64,000 nucleotides of DNA. Origin: Streptomyces lacrimifluminis. Lineage in GTDB: Bacteria > Actinomycetota > Actinomycetes > Streptomycetales > Streptomycetaceae. The position numbers and the translations under genes are program-made. The stretch covers positions 186,001 to 250,000 of the forward strand of contig NZ_BMMU01000011.1 in the NCBI RefSeq assembly GCF_014646095.1, in the 5' to 3' direction. The notes under the pieces were generated by a model, which saw only the letters and a program-made list of their open reading frames with translations, was not told the DNA's origin and searched no databases. This document shows positions 1-8,976 of the stretch, one piece after another (positions within the stretch are counted from its first letter, which is position 1; every line of letters starts with the position of its first letter).

Positions 1-652
1 GGACGTACGCATGGCCGCCGTCGCCGGTCCCGCTGCCGTACACCTCGGTGTGAGCGGCGACGGCGGTCAGAGCCTGGGCCGTCACGCGGCGCTCCGGGCC
101 GTGCGGGCGGAGGAGACCGGGCGCCATGCCGACGAGCCAGGCCCAGACGCCCGCCCCGGCGGCCAGCGCCAGATGGCCGGGCACCTGGCCGAGCGTCTGC
201 GGGGCGAACAGCGCGGCGGACGACACGAAGGTGAGCACGACGTTCGCCGGTGGCCCGATGCGCGTGGCGTCGCACAGCGTCTTCTGCGCGGCGGCCAGCA
301 GCGCGCCCACGGCGACCAGGACGACGGCGTTGCCGGTGAGCGAGGCGGCGACGAGGGCTACGGCCAGACCGGCGAGCATGCCGAGGACCACTCCCGCCAG
401 GACGCGGGCCCGGGCGGCGTACGGGCGGTCGTGGGCGTAGAGCGCGCACAGGGCGCCGGCCATCGCGTACATCGCGAGGTCGAGGCGGTCCAGTGCCGCG
501 AGGGTCAGGCAGGGCGGAGCGACGGCGCCGATCACGCTCAGGGCCGGTTTGAACCAGATGTCGGACGGCCGGCCGACGCGCAGCACGCCGGTCAGCGGGA
601 GGCGCCGTACGGGCCGGGAAGCGACGGACTCGGGGCTCACATCAGGACTCAC
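1..652 (-). CDS. FUSC-family membrane protein, 5' part only (runs off the left edge)
   Basis: The reverse strand is open from a GTG at 652 to the window edge (about 217 residues) with no stop. The translation shows several alanine/valine/leucine-rich membrane segments between residues ~40 and 180 and a conserved-looking start region (RVGRPSDIWFKPAL). This resembles the aromatic-acid-exporter-like FUSC proteins of Streptomyces. An in-frame GTG at 640 is an alternative start; neither has a clear Shine-Dalgarno sequence. The C-terminal part lies outside the window, so substrate and full architecture cannot be judged. A perfect 7-bp inverted repeat lies just upstream. Confidence 0.75.
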   Translation of the reverse strand, partial: MSPDVSPESVASRPVRRLPLTGVLRVGRPSDIWFKPALSVIGAVAPPCLTLAALDRLDLAMYAMAGALCALYAHDRPYAARARVLAGVVLGMLAGLAVALVAASLTGNAVVLVAVGALLAAAQKTLCDATRIGPPANVVLTFVSSAALFAPQTLGQVPGHLALAAGAGVWAWLVGMAPGLLRPHGPERRVTAQALTAVAAHTEVYGSGTGDGGHAYV

Positions 653-664
653 GTTAGAAGATTA

Positions 665-702
665 GCAGGTGTTTTACTCGTGAAATATATCCCCTCACCT
701 GC
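665..702. promoter_or_regulatory. Inverted repeat, candidate operator upstream of the FUSC gene
   Basis: GCAGGTG (665-671) and CACCTGC (696-702) form a perfect inverted repeat around a 24-base AT-rich spacer, just upstream of the leftward FUSC gene. The spacer contains TGAAATATAT, unusually AT-rich for this genome. A regulator-binding site or promoter is plausible; no regulator gene is adjacent. Confidence 0.35.
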
Positions 703-809
703 GATGCTCCGGCATACGCTCCCCCGCGTACACCCTTGCGCTCGTATGCGCACCGCCCTGCGCGGGCATCCCTTCAGCGGAGGTCTCGGGGGTCGAGGGG
801 GAGGTTCGT

Positions 810-1370
810 GTGCACGGTCCGGCTTCGCCCGGGTGGCTGCTGGTCGCGCTGTGCGCGGCGACAGGGGCGTACTGCCTGCTGCGGATGCGCAGCACCGTCG
901 AGGAACAGCGCCGGGCCGCCGGCGGCGAGGCACTGATGGGCTTCGGCATGGCCGCGATGGCCGTGCCCGCCGCCGTACTCGCCCCGCCGCGCTGGGCCTG
1001 GCTGGTGTATGCCGCCGTGTTCGGCGCGGCGGCGCTGCGCGCCCTGTGGGCGGCACGTAACGGGCCGCACCATCTGCACCATCTGATGGGCGCGTTCGCC
1101 ATGGCCTACATGGCGGCCGTGATGGCCACCGCTCCCGGTCACCACCACGGCTCCGGCGGCTCGGGAGCCCCCCTGCTGACGGCGACCCTGCTCGCCTACT
1201 TCACCGGATACGTGCTGCTGTCCGGTGTCCGTCTGATGTCCGCCCCCCTCCTGACCGTCGGTGTTGGGAGCCGGACAGCCTCGCTCGGCTGGGGCGACCG
1301 GCCCGAACTGGCGCGCGCCTGCCGACTGTCCATGGGCATCGCGACGGTCGCCATGCTGATCACGCTCTGA
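810..1370 (+). CDS. DUF5134 membrane protein
   Basis: A 186-residue protein with about five hydrophobic segments and a histidine-rich stretch near residues 85-116 (HHLHHLMG, then GHHHGSGG), the look of the actinobacterial DUF5134 family. The function of the family is unknown; the histidines suggest metal binding but this is inference. The GTG at 810 is preceded by GGGGAG at 797-802, which decides the start. It stands 79 bp before an M56 peptidase gene on the same strand, a pairing often seen in Streptomyces, so the two are probably transcribed together. Confidence 0.75.
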   Translation: MHGPASPGWLLVALCAATGAYCLLRMRSTVEEQRRAAGGEALMGFGMAAMAVPAAVLAPPRWAWLVYAAVFGAAALRALWAARNGPHHLHHLMGAFAMAYMAAVMATAPGHHHGSGGSGAPLLTATLLAYFTGYVLLSGVRLMSAPLLTVGVGSRTASLGWGDRPELARACRLSMGIATVAMLITL

Positions 1371-1449
1371 CTGTACGAAACCGTGGTCTGCGTCACTTTG
1401 GCGCGACGGACCGTAGGTCTGAGCACCGCCCCGCTCATAGGCTGCACCC

Positions 1450-2385
1450 ATGATGGTCCCCGCGGCACTGCTGCTGCTCGGCGCGCTGACCGCCGTCGTC
1501 GCCCCGCGGCTGCTCGCCCGCGCGGACTGGCCGGACCGTGAACCGGTGGTAGCCCTGTGGGTGTGGCAGTGCGTGGTCGCCGCCGTACTGATGTGCTGCG
1601 CGCTGTCGATGACGCTCAGCGCGGCGGCGGCCTGGCAGGCCGTGCGCGGCCATGTGTTCGCCCCGGCGCCGCACGAGGTCGTGGAGGCCTACGTCCTCGG
1701 CGCCTCCCGCCCCTGGGCCGCGACGACGGCCGTTGCGCTCGCCTGCGGCGGGCTGTGGACCGCGGCGATGCTTGTCCGTGAGGTCGTACGGGCGCGCAGG
1801 CGGCGCAGGCTGCGGCGTACCGAACTCCTGGACCGCGCCCCGCTGTTGCCCGGTGAGGAGCCGGGCCCCGACCGTCTCGTGGTCCTGGAGGGCCGGCGCG
1901 CCGACGCCTGGTGGCTGCCCGGCACCACCCCCGGGCTCGTCGTCACCACGGCGGCGCTGCGCCGCCTCAAGGGACGTCAGCTGGACGCCGTACTCGCGCA
2001 CGAGCAGGGGCACGCGCGGGCCCGCCACGACTGGCTGCTGCACTGCTCGGGCGCGCTGGCCAACGGGTTTCCCCAGGTGCCGGTCTTCGCCTCGTTCCGG
2101 GACGAGATGCACCGGCTGGTGGAACTCGCCGCCGACGACATGGCCTCCCGCCGCTTCGGCCGTCTCACGACCGCCCTCGCCCTGGTCGAACTCAACGAGG
2201 ACCGGGGGGTGTTCGGCCCGGCTCCGACCCCGCAGGCCCACGTCCCGCTGCGCGTCCACCGGTTGCTGACCGCACCGGACCGGCTGACGGCGGGCCGAAG
2301 GCTTCGGCTGACGGCGGCTGCGGCCCTCGTGCCGGTGGTTCCGGTGCTGGTGGCGTTCGTACCGGGGCTGCGGGCACTCGGGTAG
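1450..2385 (+). CDS. M56/M48-type membrane zinc metallopeptidase
   Basis: A 311-residue membrane protein with hydrophobic segments at the N-terminus (residues ~1-20), ~36-62 and ~88-110 and again at the C-terminus (~280-308). The zinc-protease motif HEQGH sits at residues 184-188, followed by a conserved aspartate region (ELAADDMAS) that fits the third zinc ligand of BlaR1/M48 peptidases. No BlaI/CopY repressor lies beside it, so a signalling role like that of BlaR1 cannot be claimed. It follows a DUF5134 gene and precedes a PAP2 phosphatase on the same strand. Confidence 0.8.
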   Translation: MMVPAALLLLGALTAVVAPRLLARADWPDREPVVALWVWQCVVAAVLMCCALSMTLSAAAAWQAVRGHVFAPAPHEVVEAYVLGASRPWAATTAVALACGGLWTAAMLVREVVRARRRRRLRRTELLDRAPLLPGEEPGPDRLVVLEGRRADAWWLPGTTPGLVVTTAALRRLKGRQLDAVLAHEQGHARARHDWLLHCSGALANGFPQVPVFASFRDEMHRLVELAADDMASRRFGRLTTALALVELNEDRGVFGPAPTPQAHVPLRVHRLLTAPDRLTAGRRLRLTAAAALVPVVPVLVAFVPGLRALG

Positions 2386-2442
2386 CGCGCCGCCGTACAC
2401 CTCGGTTGGCCTCCCGCCCGGCACGTCGGCGAGGATCGCATC

Positions 2443-3132
2443 ATGAGCACCCCCCACCTCGGCCCCCGACTCCGGCGCCCGGTCCCCCACCCGGCCGTCC
2501 GCCTCATCGTCCCCCTGGCCCTCGTCTCCGTGCTGCTGCTGGCCCTGGTCGCCATGGACTGGCACCCGCTGATCACCCTTGACGGCGACATCGCGCGCGC
2601 CACCCATCGCTGGGCGGTCGACGAACCCGGGCTCACGCACGCGTTCCGGATCCTGACGGACTGGGTGTGGGACCCGCTGACGATGCGCCTGCTGGTCGCG
2701 GCCGTGGCGGTGTGGCTGGTGTGGCGGCACTCGGCGTGGTGGCTCGCGCTGTGGCTGGTGGTCGCCTGTGCGCTGGGCACAGTGCTCCAGCAGTGCCTGA
2801 AGGCGGCGGTCGGCCGCGCCCGTCCCGTCTGGCCCGACCCCGTGGACTCCGCGCACTACGCGGCCTTCCCCTCGGGCCACGCCATGACCGCCACGGTGGT
2901 GAGCGGCCTGCTGCTGTGGCTGCTGCGCCGCTACGGCGCCGGAGCCGTCGCATGGCGTACGGCGGTCACTGTGGCGGTGATCTCGGTCGTGGGCGTCGGC
3001 CTGACCCGGATCTGGCTCGGCGTCCACTGGCCGTCGGACGTCCTCGGCGGATGGCTTCTCGGGACCCTCGTGGTGGCGCTGGCAGTTGTGTCGTACGAGC
3101 GGTTCGGGTCGTCGGCGCCCGAACGGCGCTGA
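2443..3132 (+). CDS. PAP2-superfamily membrane phosphatase
   Basis: A 229-residue integral membrane protein with all three PAP2 signature motifs: K120...RARP (125-128), PSGH (143-146) and R189...H195xxxD199. These form the histidine-phosphatase active site that dephosphorylates lipid phosphates such as phosphatidate or undecaprenyl pyrophosphate on the outer face of the membrane. About six membrane spans fit the family topology, and the length is typical. The gene is 57 bp downstream of the M56 peptidase and may share its transcript. The lipid substrate cannot be told from sequence. Confidence 0.88.
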   Translation: MSTPHLGPRLRRPVPHPAVRLIVPLALVSVLLLALVAMDWHPLITLDGDIARATHRWAVDEPGLTHAFRILTDWVWDPLTMRLLVAAVAVWLVWRHSAWWLALWLVVACALGTVLQQCLKAAVGRARPVWPDPVDSAHYAAFPSGHAMTATVVSGLLLWLLRRYGAGAVAWRTAVTVAVISVVGVGLTRIWLGVHWPSDVLGGWLLGTLVVALAVVSYERFGSSAPERR

Positions 3133-3315
3133 CCTCGCTGTTCACGCCTCCCCTTGCGGACGGTCCCCTTCAGCCCCGATCACCCCTGGCCCATGCGTAC
3201 GATCCACGACGGCCGCGGGAATCGGCTGCGGCGGGCGCGGCCCTGGCGACGGCGACGAACTGACGTTCATCGCGGCGGCCCCGCGCTGGACGGATCCTTC
3301 GGTAGGGTCCGGCGC

Positions 3316-4005
3316 ATGGCTGCCGTGCTGTTCGACTTCTCCGGGACCCTCTTCCGTATCGAGTCCACCGAGTCCTGGCTGCGCGCCGTGCTCACCGAGC
3401 GCGGTCTCGCCCTGCCCGAGCCGGAGTTGACGGTGGCGGCGCGGGCGCTGGAGACGGCTGGGGCGCTGCCGGGCGGGGCCTCTCCGGAGCGGTTGCCGCA
3501 GGAGTTGGCCGCAGTGTGGGGCGTCCGTGACCAGAGCGCGCAGCTGCACAGGTCCGCGTACACCGGGGTCGCCCGGCAAGTCGCGCTTCCCGACCCGGCG
3601 TTGTACGACGCGCTGTACGAGCGGCACATGACGCCGGCCGCGTGGACCCCGTACGCCGACGCCGCCGAGGTGCTGGAAGCGCTGCGGGAGCGCGGGATCT
3701 CCGTCGGGGTGGTGAGCAACATCGGCTGGGACCTGCGCCCCGTCTTCCGGGAGCACGGGCTCGACCCGTACGTCGACGCCTATGTCCTGTCGTACGAGCA
3801 CGGCATCCAGAAGCCTGACCCGCGCCTGTTCAAGGTGGCCTGCGACGCGCTCGGCGTCGTCCCGCACGACGTCCTCATGGTCGGCGACGACCGGCGCGCG
3901 GACGGGGGCGCCGCGGCACTGGGGTGCGCGGTGCACTTCGTGGACCATCTGCCGGTGTCGCAGCGGCCGGACGGACTGCGGCCGATGCTGAACCTGATCG
4001 GCTGA
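3316..4005 (+). CDS. HAD-family hydrolase (subfamily IA)
   Basis: A 229-residue cytoplasmic HAD hydrolase. Motif I is DFSGT at residues 7-11, motif II is VVSNIGWD, motif III lysine lies in QKPDP, and motif IV is GDDRRAD; together these give the phosphoaspartate active site. The frame is open further upstream (to 3154) but the ATG at 3316 begins exactly at the canonical MAAVLFDFSGT start of the family, so I chose it. The substrate is unknown; small-molecule phosphates are the usual targets. Confidence 0.85.
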   Translation: MAAVLFDFSGTLFRIESTESWLRAVLTERGLALPEPELTVAARALETAGALPGGASPERLPQELAAVWGVRDQSAQLHRSAYTGVARQVALPDPALYDALYERHMTPAAWTPYADAAEVLEALRERGISVGVVSNIGWDLRPVFREHGLDPYVDAYVLSYEHGIQKPDPRLFKVACDALGVVPHDVLMVGDDRRADGGAAALGCAVHFVDHLPVSQRPDGLRPMLNLIG

Positions 4006-4208
4006 AACCGCGCTCCGAGACGGGCACGCCGGTCTGAGGTGATCCCCCGCGTCACCCCAGACAGGCGGCCGTCCGAAACCGCCCGCACAGGGCGGCTCCG
4101 GCTGCGTCGACCCTCGCCAACTGACAAAATGTCAACGCAGAAGTAACAGCATGTCCCCACGCGGCGCCTCGGTCAATGAGGAATCACGGCGGCGTTCCCG
4201 GGACATGG

Positions 4209-4244
4209 GCGTCCCGCCGGGCACCGGGGTGCCCGACGGGACGC
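4209..4244. terminator. Stem-loop, likely terminator of the LVIVD gene
   Basis: GCGTCCCG pairs with CGGGACGC, with a further inner stem (CGGGCA/TGCCCG) around a GC-rich loop. It lies between two convergent genes (HAD hydrolase, LVIVD protein), so it may serve both. Confidence 0.6.
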
Positions 4245-4268
4245 GCGAGAGGGATCCGTCGGCGACCG

Positions 4269-5771
4269 TCAGTCGAAGTAGTCCGGCTGCGTCTGGACGT
4301 TCAGCTCGCGCACGCGGACCTTCTTGGCCGGATCCGTCCGCCGGTCGTCGAGCTTCAGGACGTCGAAGCCCTTGGCGATGTCGTTCGAGTAGATGTAGCC
4401 GTTGTAGTAGTACGCCGACCAGGAGCCGGAGGTCGTGACGCGGTCGGTGGTCACCGGGCCGCGCTCGAAGTAGGCGATCTCCTTGGGCTTCGTGGAGTTG
4501 GTGAAGTCCCAGACGGAGACACCGCCCTGGTACCAGGCCTGGACCATGATGTCCTTGCCCTTGACCGGGATCAGCGAGCTGTTGTGGGCCACGCAGACCT
4601 CGGTGTCCGCCTGGTAGCGGGAAATCTTGAAGTAGCTCTTGAAGACGAGCTTGCGCTTGTCGCCTTTGCCGACGATGTCGTAGATACCGTTGGCCCCGCG
4701 GTTCGGCCCGATCTCCGCGTTGCAGGTGGCCGCGCCGCCGCCGCCCAACTCGTCGGTGAAGACGACCTTGTTGGTCTTCTGGTTGAAGGTCGCCGAGTGC
4801 CAGAACGCGAAGTTGACGTTGTCCTGGACCCGATCGATGACCTTCGGGCGCTCCGGGTCCTTGATGGAGAACAGGATTCCGTCGCCCATGCAGGCGCCCG
4901 CCGCGAGGTCCTTGGAGGGCAGCACGGTGATGTCGTGGCAGCCGGTGGTCTTGGAGACGCCCGGGTTGGTGGGCGAGCCGGGGTTGCCGCCACCGTCGGG
5001 GCCCTCACCGGGGAACAGCACGGGGAAGCCGACAACCGCCGCCTTCGCCGGAGCTTTTCGCGGCACCTTGATGATCGAGATGCCGTCGTGCGGCGGCCGG
5101 CAGTCGGGGAACGCGGCGCTCGGCGAGTACGAGGAGACGTAGACGTAGACGTTCTTGCGTTCGGGCACCAGCGTGTGGGTGTGCGAGCCGCAGGCAGTCT
5201 CCACGGCGGCGACGTACTTCGGGTTCGCCTTGTCCGTGATGTCGAAGATCTTCATGCCCTCCCACGACGACTTCTCGGTCGCGGGCTGCGAGACGCTGTT
5301 GCAACTGCTGTCGCTGCGCGAGGAGTCGGTGGACAGGAAGAGCAGGTTCCCGGAGACGGAGATGTCGTTCTGGCCGCCGGGGCACAGCACCTGGGAGACG
5401 GTCCTGGGGGCCTTCGGGTTACTGATGTCGAAGACGCTGAAGCCGTCGTAGTTGCCGGAGAAGGCGTACTTCCCCTGGAAGACGAGGTCCGTGTTGGTGC
5501 CGGACAGCGCGCCCTTGGGGACGTTGCTGAGGTGCGTGATGTTGTCCGAGTGGACGATCTCGTCGACCCCGGGTATCTCGCCCTGGGCCAGGGCTTCCTT
5601 GACCTGGGTCTGCACGCTCTTGGAGATCTTCTCCGGCACCGCCGGGCCGTCCCCCGGGTCGGGGGTCGCGACTGCGGGGCCTGCGGTCAGCAGCGCGGCC
5701 AGGAGTCCGGCCGCTACGGCCACAACTCCGAGGCGTCTGTGCCGCGTTCGGGGATCATTTGACAGGGTCAC
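4269..5771 (-). CDS. Secreted LVIVD-repeat protein
   Basis: A 500-residue protein with a Sec signal peptide (basic RTRHRR, hydrophobic core, AVA-TP cleavage near residue 36) followed by repeated beta-propeller-like blades containing FDISNPKAPR, FDITDKANPK and DFTNSTKPKE. These are LVIVD repeats. The function of this family in Streptomyces is unknown. It is divergent from a DUF305 lipoprotein gene across a 209-bp shared promoter region, and this gene pair is a familiar arrangement in the genus, suggesting a joint cell-envelope role (inference). Confidence 0.85.
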   Translation of the reverse strand: MTLSNDPRTRHRRLGVVAVAAGLLAALLTAGPAVATPDPGDGPAVPEKISKSVQTQVKEALAQGEIPGVDEIVHSDNITHLSNVPKGALSGTNTDLVFQGKYAFSGNYDGFSVFDISNPKAPRTVSQVLCPGGQNDISVSGNLLFLSTDSSRSDSSCNSVSQPATEKSSWEGMKIFDITDKANPKYVAAVETACGSHTHTLVPERKNVYVYVSSYSPSAAFPDCRPPHDGISIIKVPRKAPAKAAVVGFPVLFPGEGPDGGGNPGSPTNPGVSKTTGCHDITVLPSKDLAAGACMGDGILFSIKDPERPKVIDRVQDNVNFAFWHSATFNQKTNKVVFTDELGGGGAATCNAEIGPNRGANGIYDIVGKGDKRKLVFKSYFKISRYQADTEVCVAHNSSLIPVKGKDIMVQAWYQGGVSVWDFTNSTKPKEIAYFERGPVTTDRVTTSGSWSAYYYNGYIYSNDIAKGFDVLKLDDRRTDPAKKVRVRELNVQTQPDYFD

Positions 5772-5788
5772 TGCATCCTCCCTGATAG

Positions 5789-5806
5789 CCGTTCGGGTCA
5801 GAACGG
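5789..5806. promoter_or_regulatory. Inverted repeat in the divergent LVIVD/DUF305 promoter region
   Basis: CCGTTC (5789-5794) and GAACGG (5801-5806) flank a 6-base spacer, close to the LVIVD start codon and within the only region that can drive both divergent genes. It is a candidate operator. Confidence 0.3.
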
Positions 5807-5980
5807 TTCACGGTCCTCCGAAGTATCGTCGTCATCATGTACCGATCAACAGTAGGCAAGGCAGTCGTAACGAAAGTTTCCGATCACCGACGTATGGAAG
5901 CGTGCTAGGACGGACAGCACTCACGAGGTGCGCCCGTACCCGCGAGGTGTCCGTCAACCCATCTGACACTGGAGGTCGTT

Positions 5981-6637
5981 GTGCCCGTCCGCCGCGCGTC
6001 CCGCACCCTCCGCCCGGTCCTGGCCGTGCTCGCGCTCACCCTCGCGCTCGGCGCCTGCGACTCAAAGCCGTCCGCCGATGCGGACGCCAAGTCCGGGAAG
6101 CCGACCGGGCCTTCGGTGATCGCGCCCGGCCTGCCCGGCGAGGCGGCCCAGACGCTCTCCCCCGAGGAGGCGAAGGCGCAACTGCCGGACGACTCGCCCA
6201 ACTCGGCGGACATCTCGTACGCCCGCAGGATGATCGAGCACCACGCGCAGGCGCTCGAGATCACCGAACTCGTCCCGAAGCGCGCCGAGTCGACAGCCGT
6301 GAAGCTGCTGGCCGAGCGCATCGCCGCCGCGCAGGGTCCCGAAATCGCCGCGATGCAGGGCTGGTTGAAGGACAACGGCAGTGATGACAGGGCCAGTGGG
6401 CACGCCCACGAGGCGATGCCCGGCATGGCGACCGAGGCTCAGCTCGCCACGTTGCGCGCGGCGAAGGGGAAGGCCTTCGACGAACTGTTCCTGACGCTGA
6501 TGATCACGCATCACGAGGGGGCCGTCACCATGGCCACCGAGGTGAAGGGGCAGGGCAACAACGTCCGGGTCGAGGAGATGGCCGACGACGTGATCGCACA
6601 GCAGACCACCGAGATCAACCGAATGCGCGGAATGTAG
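5981..6637 (+). CDS. DUF305 lipoprotein
   Basis: A 218-residue lipoprotein. The GTG start at 5981 has a GGAGGT 5 bp upstream. The N-terminus has basic residues, a hydrophobic core and the lipobox LGAC with the acylated cysteine at residue 26. The mature part carries the two DUF305 half-motifs RMIEHHAQAL and MITHHEGAV, whose paired histidines are typical of this ferritin-like-fold family, sometimes linked to copper. The function is unproven. It is divergent from the LVIVD protein. Confidence 0.87.
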   Translation: MPVRRASRTLRPVLAVLALTLALGACDSKPSADADAKSGKPTGPSVIAPGLPGEAAQTLSPEEAKAQLPDDSPNSADISYARRMIEHHAQALEITELVPKRAESTAVKLLAERIAAAQGPEIAAMQGWLKDNGSDDRASGHAHEAMPGMATEAQLATLRAAKGKAFDELFLTLMITHHEGAVTMATEVKGQGNNVRVEEMADDVIAQQTTEINRMRGM

Positions 6638-6682
6638 TCGGCGCACGCCGACTGGGGCAGCACATCTCCCGGAAACCCCTGC

Positions 6683-7210
6683 TCAGCGCCGGGCATGACG
6701 AGGCGTCAGGAACCCCGCGTCACGGGCCTGCGAGATCAGCCTGAGGGATCGGCGTCGGCTGTGGCCGGTCGCGCACATCACGGCGAGAACGGGGTCGGCG
6801 CCCTCTTCCTGGGCCGCCCGGTACTCCTCCGCGACCAGCCACCGCCCCTCGATGCCGCGCGGCCAGGCGGGCCGGGCGCGACGAGGCCGCAGGCCTCCTT
6901 CGGACTGCCCGGTCGCCGTGGGCCCGTCGCCGCACGCCTCGAAGAGCGGCCCCTCGATCCAGTCCGCGAGCGCCGCCAGATCGTCCAGCGACAGCGCGGG
7001 CTGCGCCCGTACGTCCTCGATGGAGACGTCCGCGTCACGGACCACGGCGAGTACGTCGACGTGGGCGCCGTCGGCGAAGGCGAGCCGGACGTCGAACCAT
7101 GCGGTCGTCGCCGAGCCCTCGTGCTCCTGCACTTCCCAGGCGGGCCGTACCGACACCACGCCCTCCGTCGGGCAGCGACCGGAAAGATGAAGAAAGGATG
7201 TTTCCATCAC
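6683..7210 (-). CDS. DUF6214-like hypothetical protein
   Basis: A 175-residue soluble protein with acidic N-terminal half (residues 1-90) and an arginine-rich C-terminal half. The C-terminal block with ATGHSRRRSLRLISQARDAG looks like a short helix-turn-helix-like or WhiA-adjacent motif, and the overall sequence resembles Streptomyces proteins called DUF6214; I hold this name loosely. GTG at 7210 or ATG at 7207 could start it. It is convergent with DUF305 and divergent from the FprA-like gene. No function can be assigned. Confidence 0.65.
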   Translation of the reverse strand: MMETSFLHLSGRCPTEGVVSVRPAWEVQEHEGSATTAWFDVRLAFADGAHVDVLAVVRDADVSIEDVRAQPALSLDDLAALADWIEGPLFEACGDGPTATGQSEGGLRPRRARPAWPRGIEGRWLVAEEYRAAQEEGADPVLAVMCATGHSRRRSLRLISQARDAGFLTPRHARR

Positions 7211-7345
7211 ATACGGAACGTAACCGCATCATCACATTCCATACGAACGGACACGCGCGCCCTTCCTGTCCCGCACCCTGTCAGCGCAGCTCCGGGAGTG
7301 CGATCCTGAAGGTGTCAGCAACAGGGAGTTCCGCAGCGTCCCGCA

Positions 7346-8713
7346 GTGAGGGGTTCCGCCGTGTTGCGTGTCGCCGTCGTGGGTTCGGGTCCGAGCGGGG
7401 TCTACACCGCGCAGAGCCTGGTCCAGCAGGATCCGGAGGTACTGGTCGACGTCCTCGACCGGCTGCCGGCGCCGTACGGACTGGTGAGGTACGGCGTCGC
7501 GCCGGACCACGAGAAGATCAAGTCGCTGCAGAACAACCTGCGCACGGTCCTGGAGCACGACCGGGTGCGTTTCCTGGGCGGTGTCCGGATCGGCTGCGGC
7601 CCCGGCGAGCTGCCGGGGGCCCGACTGCGGGAGCTGTACCACGCGGTCGTGTACTGCGTGGGCGCCGCCACCGACCGCCACCTGGGGATTCCCGGTGAGG
7701 AACTGCCGGGCAGCTGGTCGGCGACACAGTTCGTGTCCTGGTACAGCGCCCACCCGGACGCCGGCGACGACGGATTCGTCCGCGAAGTGCGCTCGGCGGT
7801 GGTCATCGGCGTCGGGAACGTGGCGGTGGACGTGGCCCGGATGCTGGCACGCGGCCCTGCCGAGCTGAGCCCCACCGACATACCGCAGGCCGCGCTCACC
7901 TCCCTGGCCGCGAGCCGGGTGACCGACATCCACATGGTGGGCCGGCGCGGCCCCTCGCAGGCCCGCTTCACCACCAAGGAGCTGCGCGAGCTGGGCTCTT
8001 TGCCGGACACCCACGTCGTCGTGGACGAGGCCGAGTTGGCGCTCGATCCGGCGTACGCCGACCCGTCGGCCCTGCCCGCCGTGCAGCGCCGCAACGTGGA
8101 GGCACTGCGCGGCTGGGCGGCCGTGCCACCCGCGGGCGCGGCCCGCCGTATCCGGCTGCGCTTCTTCCGCCGTCCGGTGGAGCTGCTCGCCGTCGGGGGC
8201 CGGGTGGGTGCGGTGCGTTTCGAGCGGACGGTGCCGGACGGGAGGGGCGGTGTGGCGGGGACAGGGCAGTACGAGGACATCGAGGCGCAGCTCGTGCTCC
8301 GCTCGGTCGGCTATCGCGGGGTCCCGCTCGACGGGCTGCCGTTCGACGCGTCACACGGCACCGTGCCGCATCTCGCGGGCCGCGTCCTGCGCGACGGCAA
8401 CCCCTCCCCCGGCGAGTACGTGGCCGGCTGGATCAAGCGCGGCCCGACCGGCGTCATCGGCACCAACCGGCCCTGCGCCAAGGAGACGGCGACCTCCCTG
8501 CTCGCGGACGCCGCCGTGCTCGTACGCCAGGACAGGTCACAGGACCCGCTGACCACCCTGCGCGCGGAGGGATTCCGGCCGGTGGGGTGGGCGGGCTGGC
8601 AGGCCATCGAACGGGCCGAGGCGGAACTGGGCGCCACGCTGGGGCGGAGCGTCGTCAAGCTGCCCGACTGGGACTCACTCATGGCAGCGGCGCAGGCGGA
8701 GGACGCCCTTTAG
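7346..8713 (+). CDS. FAD-dependent ferredoxin-NADP reductase, FprA/adrenodoxin-reductase type
   Basis: A 455-residue flavoprotein. Near the N-terminus VVGSGPSGVYTAQ is the FAD-binding GxGxxG; VIGVGNVAVDVARML around residue 150 is the second dinucleotide site of the FprA/adrenodoxin-reductase family, followed by HMVGRRGP and, near the C-terminus, GWIKRGPTGVIGTN, which packs on the flavin. It would move electrons from NADPH to ferredoxins serving P450s. The first GTG is at 7346; a second in-frame GTG at 7361 puts the start closer to the FAD motif and may be the true one. It is far from the P450 and ferredoxin of the right-hand cluster but could supply them. Confidence 0.88.
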   Translation: MRGSAVLRVAVVGSGPSGVYTAQSLVQQDPEVLVDVLDRLPAPYGLVRYGVAPDHEKIKSLQNNLRTVLEHDRVRFLGGVRIGCGPGELPGARLRELYHAVVYCVGAATDRHLGIPGEELPGSWSATQFVSWYSAHPDAGDDGFVREVRSAVVIGVGNVAVDVARMLARGPAELSPTDIPQAALTSLAASRVTDIHMVGRRGPSQARFTTKELRELGSLPDTHVVVDEAELALDPAYADPSALPAVQRRNVEALRGWAAVPPAGAARRIRLRFFRRPVELLAVGGRVGAVRFERTVPDGRGGVAGTGQYEDIEAQLVLRSVGYRGVPLDGLPFDASHGTVPHLAGRVLRDGNPSPGEYVAGWIKRGPTGVIGTNRPCAKETATSLLADAAVLVRQDRSQDPLTTLRAEGFRPVGWAGWQAIERAEAELGATLGRSVVKLPDWDSLMAAAQAEDAL

Positions 8714-8976
8714 GGTCGCGGGGCCTCATCGCATCGCGGCTCCCCCGCAGGGCACGACCAGTCCCAACGGGACCGCACGGCCTGCACCGGCCTGCACCGG
8801 CCCGCAGAGAGCACACCGCCCTGTCCGGCGGGGTCAAGGGCACGTCGGTGGGCATGACACACATCGGCAACAGGCCAGACATCAACAAACTGTTCAATCC
8901 CCTTACGGCCTCCCCTGTCCGGCCGCTCCCCCACCGCCTCGGAACACCCGCTCACCCCGCCGCCCCTGGAGTACGC